This document shows, one piece after another, positions 6,093 to 11,107 of a DNA stretch of 11,107 bases (position 1 is the stretch's first letter; each line of letters opens with the position of its first letter). Position numbers and translations under genes: made by a program. The DNA is from Syntrophales bacterium (lineage in GTDB: Bacteria; Desulfobacterota; Syntrophia; Syntrophales; UBA8958). The DNA is taken from contig JALNVY010000065.1 in assembly GCA_023231165.1 (NCBI GenBank), positions 1-11,107 on the forward strand. Direction: 5' to 3'. The notes below the pieces were generated by a model. The model worked only from the letters and a program-made list of their open reading frames with translations, was not told where the DNA came from and made no database searches.

Positions 6093-6193
6093 ACCGTTGC
6101 CGGAGGTACATTCCCATATATTCTGTTTCAGCCAATGCAAATATTGATTTTCCCCATTGCAAATCTCCTGCTGATCTATTAGAATCCAACTCT

Positions 6194-7861
6194 ATGAAGA
6201 GGTGGGAAAAGGCAGGTCGATACAGCGATCTTATTATCATCAGCTTTATTTTGTGCATGCTTTTAGTAACCTTGCTGGCCGCATGCAGCAGCCAAAATAC
6301 CGATTTGTCGGCACGCTCCGCTACGGGAACGGGGCCGGCATTTGGGGATATTATCGTCGAAGGGTCCATCGGTGACGCCAGCAACCTCATTCCGATTCTT
6401 TCCAGCGACTCCACTTCCCACCAGATCGCCGGCCTTGTTTACAACGGCCTCGTAAAATACGATAAGGATCTCAAGATTGTCGGCGATCTTGCCGAATCCT
6501 GGGAGATCTCGCCAGACGGCCTCACGATTATCTTTCATCTCCGCAAGGGGGTAAAGTGGCACGACGGTCATCCCTTTACAGCGCAAGACGTTTTGTTCAC
6601 CTATAAAACCATCATTGACCCCAAGACGCCCACCGCCTATGCCGGAGACTTTCTCAAAGTAAAAAAAGTCGCCATTCCGGATGATTACACCCTCCACGTG
6701 TCCTATGACAAACCCTTTGCCCCGGCCCTCATGAGCTGGGGGTCCCCGATCCTGCCGAGACACCTTCTGGAGGGGAAGGACATCACCACCTCTCCCCTTT
6801 CCCGACGTCCCATCGGCACGGGGCCTTACCGTTTCAAAGAATGGCTGTCGGGGCAAAAAATCGTCCTCACTGCCAACATGGATTACTTCGAAGGCCGGCC
6901 TTTTATTGACGGATACATCATGCGGATCATCCCCGATACAGCCACCATGTTTCTCGAACTGCGGGCCACCGGCATTGACCAGATGGGACTGACGCCTCTT
7001 CAGTACACCCGCCAGACAGAAAACAATCTCTTCCGCAAGCATTACAACAAGTACCGCTACCTCTCCTTCTCCTATGTTTACATGGGCTATAATCTCAAGA
7101 ACCCTCTTTTTGCAGACAAGCGGGTGCGGCAGGCCATAGCCCATGCCGTCAACAAAGAGGAGATGATCCAGGGCGTGCTTTTAGGCTTGGGGAAGGCGGC
7201 GACAGGTCCTTATAAACCGGGAACCTGGGCATATAACCCCCAGGTTCGAAACTATCCCTACGATCCGCAACAGGCCAAAGCGCTGCTGGCCGCGGCCGGA
7301 TGGAAAGACACCGATGGGGACGGCGTTCTGGATAAGGATGGACAGCCTTTCACCTTTGAGATCATCACTAACCAGGGCAATGAGGTCCGGGCTAAATGCG
7401 CCGAGATCATACAGAAACAACTCGCCGACGTGGGGATCAAGGTCAAGATCAGGGTCCTGGAATGGGCGGCCTTCGTGAATGACTTTATCAACAAGCGGCG
7501 TTTCGATACGACAATCCTCGGCTGGACAATCCCCCAGGATCCTGACATCTACGATGTGTGGCATTCCAGCAAGACGGGTCCGGAGGAGTTGAATTTTATC
7601 TCCTTCAAAAACGCCGAAGTGGACCGATTGATTGAAAAGGCTCGGGGGGTCTTTGACCAAAAAGAAAGAAAAAGGTACTATGATCGTATTCAGGAGATCC
7701 TGGCCGAGGAACAGCCCTATTTGTTCCTATATGTCCCCGATGCCCTGCCCATGATTCATGCCCGCTTCCGGGGAATAGAACCGGCCCCTCAGGGAATCAC
7801 GCATAACTTTATCAAGTGGTATGTTCCTAAAGAGGAGCAGAAATTTGTCATGACGAAATAG
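6194..7861 (+). CDS. ABC-transporter substrate-binding lipoprotein, peptide type (SBP family 5)
   Basis: This is an extracytoplasmic receptor that would hand oligo- or dipeptides (or nickel or other family-5 ligands) to an ABC importer. The 555-residue precursor has a basic N terminus, a hydrophobic segment (about 13-29) and the lipobox LLAAC with the lipidated Cys at 31, so it is a membrane-anchored lipoprotein. The family-5 signature spans about 97-125 (DLAESWEISPDG, then FHLRKGVKWHDG), and RPIGTGPYRF follows at 205-214. A DTDGDGVLDKDG loop at 372-383 resembles an Asp-rich calcium-binding loop and is common in these proteins. No permease or ATPase gene is adjacent, so the substrate cannot be inferred from context. 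ATG 6194 has no convincing Shine-Dalgarno, but no better start precedes the signal peptide. It converges on thrC. Confidence 0.9.
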   Translation: MKRWEKAGRYSDLIIISFILCMLLVTLLAACSSQNTDLSARSATGTGPAFGDIIVEGSIGDASNLIPILSSDSTSHQIAGLVYNGLVKYDKDLKIVGDLAESWEISPDGLTIIFHLRKGVKWHDGHPFTAQDVLFTYKTIIDPKTPTAYAGDFLKVKKVAIPDDYTLHVSYDKPFAPALMSWGSPILPRHLLEGKDITTSPLSRRPIGTGPYRFKEWLSGQKIVLTANMDYFEGRPFIDGYIMRIIPDTATMFLELRATGIDQMGLTPLQYTRQTENNLFRKHYNKYRYLSFSYVYMGYNLKNPLFADKRVRQAIAHAVNKEEMIQGVLLGLGKAATGPYKPGTWAYNPQVRNYPYDPQQAKALLAAAGWKDTDGDGVLDKDGQPFTFEIITNQGNEVRAKCAEIIQKQLADVGIKVKIRVLEWAAFVNDFINKRRFDTTILGWTIPQDPDIYDVWHSSKTGPEELNFISFKNAEVDRLIEKARGVFDQKERKRYYDRIQEILAEEQPYLFLYVPDALPMIHARFRGIEPAPQGITHNFIKWYVPKEEQKFVMTK

Positions 7862-7883
7862 GGGGACCCCTATTTGATGAACT

Positions 7884-8020
7884 CGCAAAAAGTCGGAAAT
7901 TGCTGTTTTTGTCATCCTGGACTTGATCCGGAAAACGAAGTTTAATGTTCATAATCCAGTTTTTCAAGAAATTTTGGACCCCGGCTTTCGCCGGGGTGAC
8001 GGCGGTGGTAACTTTTTGCG
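7884..8020. repeat. small interspersed repeat with inverted ends (MITE-like)
   Basis: The 137-bp segment between the convergent binding-protein and thrC genes starts with CGCAAAAAGT (7884-7893) and ends with ACTTTTTGCG (8011-8020), perfect 10-bp inverted ends. Inside are GTCATCCTGGACTTGATCCGG-like sequence (7911-7931) and an 8-bp hairpin ACCCCGGC/GCCGGGGT (7978-7985 and 7990-7997, TTTC loop). From memory, GTCATCC(C/T)GGACTTGATCCGG and GGCTTTCGCC are typical of intergenic repeat families in many Proteobacteria and relatives. It has no coding capacity. The hairpin has no U-run, but may still slow read-through between the convergent genes. Confidence 0.7.
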
Positions 8021-8032
8021 AAAGCGTCCTAT

Positions 8033-9418
8033 TTAACTCTTTAAATTTTCACGCAGATAATTCCTGAACGACTCATCATCGGCGTCAAGAAATACCGGTT
8101 CCCCTTCCCTGGCATCGACATCTTTCATGCTCTGCGGCAAGTTCGGGTCGATGTCGAGGAGTTCATTTATTTCATTTGGAAATTTTGCGGGATGAGCTGT
8201 TTCAAGGGAAACGCATAAGGGAAAATCCCCCCGTTTTTCCAGATAATCCTCCAGCCCCCGCCAGCCAACGGCGCCGTGGGGCTCCAATAGCACTCCATAG
8301 GTCTCATAAATCCTTTTGATGGTCTTTTTCGTCTCGGTGTCGGTAATGCTAACTGAGTAGATATGCCTTTTCATTTCTTCCCGTTCAGGGTAGCAGTGCA
8401 CCGCCCCGTTCCGATCCACTGTCCCCCCGAAGAGATCGAAGAAACGGGCCAGATTGCTGGGATGGCCGACATTCATGGCATTGGAGAGGCAGGAACGGGA
8501 GGGCGACACCTTCTCGTAATTCCCATTCTCTAAAAACCTTGGAAACTCGTCGTTTTCATTGGTGGGCATCACCAGAATCTTTACCGGCAGCCCCATGCGG
8601 CGGGCGTATTCACATCCCAGGGCATTGCCGAAATTCCCTGAAGGGACGGAAAAAACAATTTCCTCCCCATTGACTGCCAACTGGCTGTAGGCATAGAAAT
8701 AATAGATCGTCTGGGGAAGAATGCGGCCAAAATTTATGGAGTTGGCCGATGTCAGGTTGAGATTGTTCAGGGAAGGATCAGCGAAGGCCTGCTTGACCAG
8801 ATTCTGGCAATCGTCGAACTTCCCGTCCACAGAAATGGCCCGGACATTTTGTCCGATCGTATCGAGCTGTTTCTTCTGACGCCCGCTGACCTCACCCCGG
8901 GGATAGAGAATCGTGACATCGATACCCGATACTCCCTTGAAGGCCTCGCCAACGGCGCTGCCCGTGTCCCCCGAAGTGGCCACCAGGACATTGAGACGTT
9001 TTCCGGGATCGCGGACCATGCTCATCAGCCGGGCCATCATCCGGGCGGCAAAATCCTTGAAAGAGGCCGTGGGTCCCTGATCCAGACGCATGATGTATTT
9101 ACCATTCAGCACCCGCTCCAGGGGAACGTCGAAGTTATAGGCGTCTTCAACTATCCACTGCAATTTATCAAGGCCAATCTCCCCGGCCAGAAAACTCCCG
9201 GCCACTAAAAAAGCAGCCTCGGCATATGGTTTCCCTTTTAAAGACATAATCTCGCTCATGGATAAGGAAGGAATCGCATCCGGCATGAAAAGCCCCTCAT
9301 CGGGGGCCTGCCCCATAAGCAGGGCCTCGCGAAAGGAGACAGTTCTCCGGAACGGCGTCAAACCGGAAATATGGGAAAGATTTCTATTCGTGCTGTAATA
9401 ACGAATCATGGCTGACAT
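8033..9418 (-). CDS. thrC: threonine synthase
   Basis: ThrC is a PLP enzyme that converts O-phosphohomoserine to threonine, the last step of threonine synthesis. The 461-residue product shows an N-terminal YYSTNRN (about 6-12) and DEGLFMPD (about 40-47), and the PLP-lysine motif GPTASFKDFAARMM with Lys121. The phosphate-binding loop TSGDTGSA is at about 148-155, followed by LYPRGEVSGRQKKQ and TSANSINFGRILPQ, all diagnostic of the bacterial ThrC family. The start chosen is ATG 9418 (MSAMIRYY), with GAGGG 7 nt ahead. ATG 9424 overlaps that ribosome site, and ATG 9409 is possible. The frame is open up to 9514, but those extra residues would overlap the promoter. With citramalate synthase nearby, threonine made here need not be the isoleucine precursor. 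Confidence 0.94.
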   Translation of the reverse strand: MSAMIRYYSTNRNLSHISGLTPFRRTVSFREALLMGQAPDEGLFMPDAIPSLSMSEIMSLKGKPYAEAAFLVAGSFLAGEIGLDKLQWIVEDAYNFDVPLERVLNGKYIMRLDQGPTASFKDFAARMMARLMSMVRDPGKRLNVLVATSGDTGSAVGEAFKGVSGIDVTILYPRGEVSGRQKKQLDTIGQNVRAISVDGKFDDCQNLVKQAFADPSLNNLNLTSANSINFGRILPQTIYYFYAYSQLAVNGEEIVFSVPSGNFGNALGCEYARRMGLPVKILVMPTNENDEFPRFLENGNYEKVSPSRSCLSNAMNVGHPSNLARFFDLFGGTVDRNGAVHCYPEREEMKRHIYSVSITDTETKKTIKRIYETYGVLLEPHGAVGWRGLEDYLEKRGDFPLCVSLETAHPAKFPNEINELLDIDPNLPQSMKDVDAREGEPVFLDADDESFRNYLRENLKS

Positions 9419-9464
9419 GAACATTCCCTCTTCTTTATCTTTTTGGCACCCTAAAATCGCTTGG

Positions 9465-9493
9465 AGCATATGGATTTTTTGCGGAGCCGTCAA
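9465..9493 (-). promoter_or_regulatory. candidate promoter for thrC
   Basis: On the minus strand TTGACG (9493-9488, five of six) and TATGCT (9470-9465, four of six) have a 17-bp spacer. Transcription would start near 9458, about 40 nt before the chosen thrC ATG. No leader peptide or terminator is seen in that short leader. Confidence 0.5.
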
Positions 9494-9507
9494 GCATATC
9501 TTCCTGA

Positions 9508-9536
9508 TTGACAACTAAGCAAATTCGGCGGATAAT
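9508..9536 (+). promoter_or_regulatory. promoter for selD
   Basis: A perfect -35 TTGACA (9508-9513), a 17-bp spacer and GATAAT (9531-9536, five of six) make this the best sigma70-type promoter in the window. The start would be near 9543, 40 nt ahead of the selD ATG. It lies back to back with the candidate thrC promoter. Confidence 0.7.
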
Positions 9537-9583
9537 CCCTACGCTAAGCATATGTATACACCCATTTGACAAAGGAATATCTA

Positions 9584-10639
9584 ATGACTGAAGAAAACCG
9601 GCCCCGCCTGACCCAAACCGTTCATGGCTCGGGCTGAGCCTGCAAAATAGGTCCGGGTGACCTTTACGAAGCATTGAAAGATCTTCCCTTCATGACGGAT
9701 CCCAATCTCCTGACCGGCATGGAGCACTCTGAAGACGCCGGCGTCTATAAGCTCCGGGACGATCTTGCCATCATTCAGACCGTGGATTTTTTTACCCCGA
9801 TTGTGGATGATCCCTATACTTTCGGCCAAATCGCCGTAACGAATGCCTTGAGCGACGTTTACGCCATGGGAGGCAAACCCCTGACGGCCATGAATATCGT
9901 ATGTTTCCCCATCAAGAAACTTGACGTGTCCATCCTGCGGGACATCCTGCGCGGCGGCCTGGACAAAATGCGGGAGGCGGGTGTTCTCCTCGTGGGTGGA
10001 CACAGCGTCGAAGACGACGAAACCAAATACGGCCTCGCCGTGACCGGAGTCATACATCCTGATCAAGTGCTCATGAATCGCGGCGCCCGGCCAGGGGACA
10101 AACTGATCCTGACCAAGGCCCTGGGGACGGGCATCGTGAGCACCGCCGCCAAGGCCGGCGCGGCGCCTGCCGATCTCATCGCAAAATCCATCGCGGCCAT
10201 GACGACCCTCAACAAAGGAGCGGCGGAAATCCTTATGGAGACGCCGGATGTGCATGCCTGCACCGATGTAACCGGTTTCGGTCTTCTTGGCCATGCCTGC
10301 GAAATGATCGAAGACAGCGACGTGGGAATACATATCTTTGCCGCTGCTGTCCCTTTTTTCGAAGGTCTTCAGGAACTTGCTGAAATGGGAATCCTTCCCG
10401 AAGGTCTCCACCGCAATCGGCAATTCCACATGTCCCGCATCGAGGTAAGCCCTGACTGTCCGGAGTGGTTAGTGGATATCCTCTTCGATCCTCAGACGGC
10501 CGGCGGTCTTCTCCTGTCTGTCGCTCCGGAACAGGCGATCGGGCTTCTGGATAAATTTCATCGTTCCGGTCTGAAGAACGCCACCATTGTCGGCGAAGTA
10601 ACCGGCATAAAAAAAGGGGAAATCATCGTCAGCCTATGA
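9584..10639 (+). CDS. selD: selenide, water dikinase (selenophosphate synthetase), predicted selenoprotein with Sec18
   Basis: SelD makes selenophosphate from selenide and ATP, the selenium donor for Sec-tRNA and selenouridine. Reading UGA at 9635-9637 as selenocysteine gives 351 residues, close to the family norm. The N terminus is RLTQTVHGSG-U-ACKIGPGDL, which aligns with E. coli SelD RLTQYSHGAGCGCKISP; Sec18 takes the catalytic Cys17 place and Lys21 the essential Lys20. Further motifs are TVDFFTPIVDDPY, TNALSDVYAMGGKP and GGHSVEDDETKYG, with the C-terminal domain ending at FDPQTAGGLLLS. ATG 9584 has AAAGGA 7-8 nt ahead and a promoter upstream; the conserved N-terminal residues between it and the UGA support this start. 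A conventional reading would begin at TTG 9674 and lose the active site. The stop codon overlaps the next gene's ATG. Confidence 0.93.
9635..9673 (+). promoter_or_regulatory. Sec UGA codon and bacterial SECIS-like hairpin in selD
   Basis: Downstream of UGA (9635-9637), AGGUC (9649-9653) pairs with GACCU (9659-9663) around the 5-nt loop CGGGU. The stem is extended by AA (9646-9647) with UU (9664-9665) past a single bulged U (9648), and possibly by UGC (9641-9643) with GCA (9671-9673). The loop begins 16 nt after the UGA. A bulged U on the 5' side below a short G-containing loop is the arrangement SelB recognises in the E. coli fdhF SECIS. Confidence 0.75.
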
Positions 10640-11107
10640 AACGCATTGAATCCTTCCTCGTTAAAAAAGAAGATACCCTGTTCAACGTCTTCAAGCTCAA
10701 ATCTATGGCCAGGCCCGACGATACCCTGGCGGTCCTCATGTATGGCAGTCCCGATCCCGATGCCGTTGCCTCGGCCATGGCCCTGAGGGAAATCTTTAAA
10801 CAAACGGGAGGATTGAAAAAATTTGCCTTTGTGGCCACCGAAGGGGTGCTCCGCCAGCAGAATAAGGAATTTATTCGGGCCATGAAAGTGGAAATCCAAC
10901 TCCTCCCCAAGGTTAATCTTCAGGACTACCGGCTCCTGGCACTGGTCGACGCCCAACCGACCTTCTTCGGCAAGGGCTGCGAAGACATTCATTTCCAGAT
11001 CGTCATCGATCATCATCCCGTCACCTCGGTCTGGCACGCCGAATTAGCCGACATCCGGCCGCAGTATGGCGCCCTGTCCACGATCATGACGGAATATCTC
11101 CTTGCCG
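10636..11107 (+). CDS. DHH-family phosphoesterase, N-terminal part (runs off window edge)
   Basis: The first 157 codons of a plus-strand gene are visible. The start ATG (10636-10638) overlaps the selD stop in ATGA, so it is probably translationally coupled to selD. Motifs of the DHH phosphoesterase domain are SPDPDAVASAMAL (38-50), giving the first metal-binding aspartates, VDAQP (104-108), and the namesake DHH at 125-127 within VIDHHP. NrnA-type oligoribonuclease/pAp phosphatases, exopolyphosphatase-like and cyclic-dinucleotide phosphodiesterases share these motifs; the DHHA1 domain that would help separate them is beyond the window. No signal peptide or membrane segment is seen in the visible part. 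A link to selenium metabolism is suggested only by the overlap with selD. Confidence 0.87.
   Translation, partial: MKRIESFLVKKEDTLFNVFKLKSMARPDDTLAVLMYGSPDPDAVASAMALREIFKQTGGLKKFAFVATEGVLRQQNKEFIRAMKVEIQLLPKVNLQDYRLLALVDAQPTFFGKGCEDIHFQIVIDHHPVTSVWHAELADIRPQYGALSTIMTEYLLA

Noticed and set aside
6134..6166. Short direct repeats ATGCAAAT / TTGCAAAT before the binding-protein gene
   Set aside because: Only two imperfect 8-bp copies in A/T-rich sequence; consistent with chance.
6263..7144. 293-codon minus-strand open frame opposite the binding-protein gene
   Set aside because: It is an antisense shadow; the plus-strand frame has a lipobox and the family-5 motifs.
9419..9514. Longer thrC start at 9514
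   Set aside because: It would cover the -10 and -35 hexamers and adds residues with no resemblance to ThrC; ATG 9418 has a well-spaced GAGGG.
9581..10429. 282-codon minus-strand open frame opposite selD
   Set aside because: It is antisense to a clearly conserved gene, low in complexity and matches no family I recognise; it is a by-product of codon bias.
9674..10639. selD starting at TTG 9674
   Set aside because: It lacks the catalytic Cys/Sec and Lys residues, which are found in frame just upstream across a UGA that fits selenocysteine.

Overview
The window looks like part of a chromosome from a strictly anaerobic bacterium, most likely Desulfobacterota (former Deltaproteobacteria, Syntrophales-like). 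That placement is inferred from several traits together: a citramalate-type isoleucine route, a selenocysteine-containing SelD, an RNase E/G with a long basic tail, and GGGGTCAGACTT-type palindromic repeats. No single marker gene fixes the taxonomy.

Layout. Positions 1-263 (-) hold the start of an alpha/beta hydrolase. A divergent gene at 469-1287 (+) is proC (proline synthesis). It converges on a minus-strand series read from right to left: cimA (5842-4256), a Sua5/YciO-family gene (4090-3482) and an RNase E/G-family gene (3389-1302). Two related palindromic repeat elements sit in the gaps on either side of the Sua5/YciO gene. To the right of cimA, divergently, lies an orphan peptide-type substrate-binding lipoprotein (6194-7861, +). 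It converges through a small repeat element (about 7884-8020) with thrC (9418-8033, -). Divergent from thrC is selD (9584-10639, +), overlapped by a DHH-family phosphoesterase that runs off the window.

The most interesting region is 5861-6068, upstream of cimA on the minus strand. It has every part of a classical ribosome-mediated transcription attenuator: a TTGACA-N17-TATAGG promoter, a ribosome binding site, a 25-codon leader peptide with eight Ile codons (no Val, one Leu), a protector hairpin, an antiterminator pairing that overlaps the leader stop codon, and a 16-bp terminator hairpin followed by seven U just before the cimA ribosome binding site. Citramalate synthase supplies 2-oxobutyrate for isoleucine without threonine deaminase, so an isoleucine-only leader fits the enzyme. 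I infer that cimA is switched on when charged Ile-tRNA is scarce.

The second strong observation is that selD is longer than a conventional ORF suggests. An in-frame UGA at 9635-9637 falls at the active-site Cys/Sec position (GSG-U-ACK) and is followed by a bacterial SECIS-like hairpin. SelD here is therefore probably itself a selenoprotein, and ordinary gene calling would cut off its first 30 residues.
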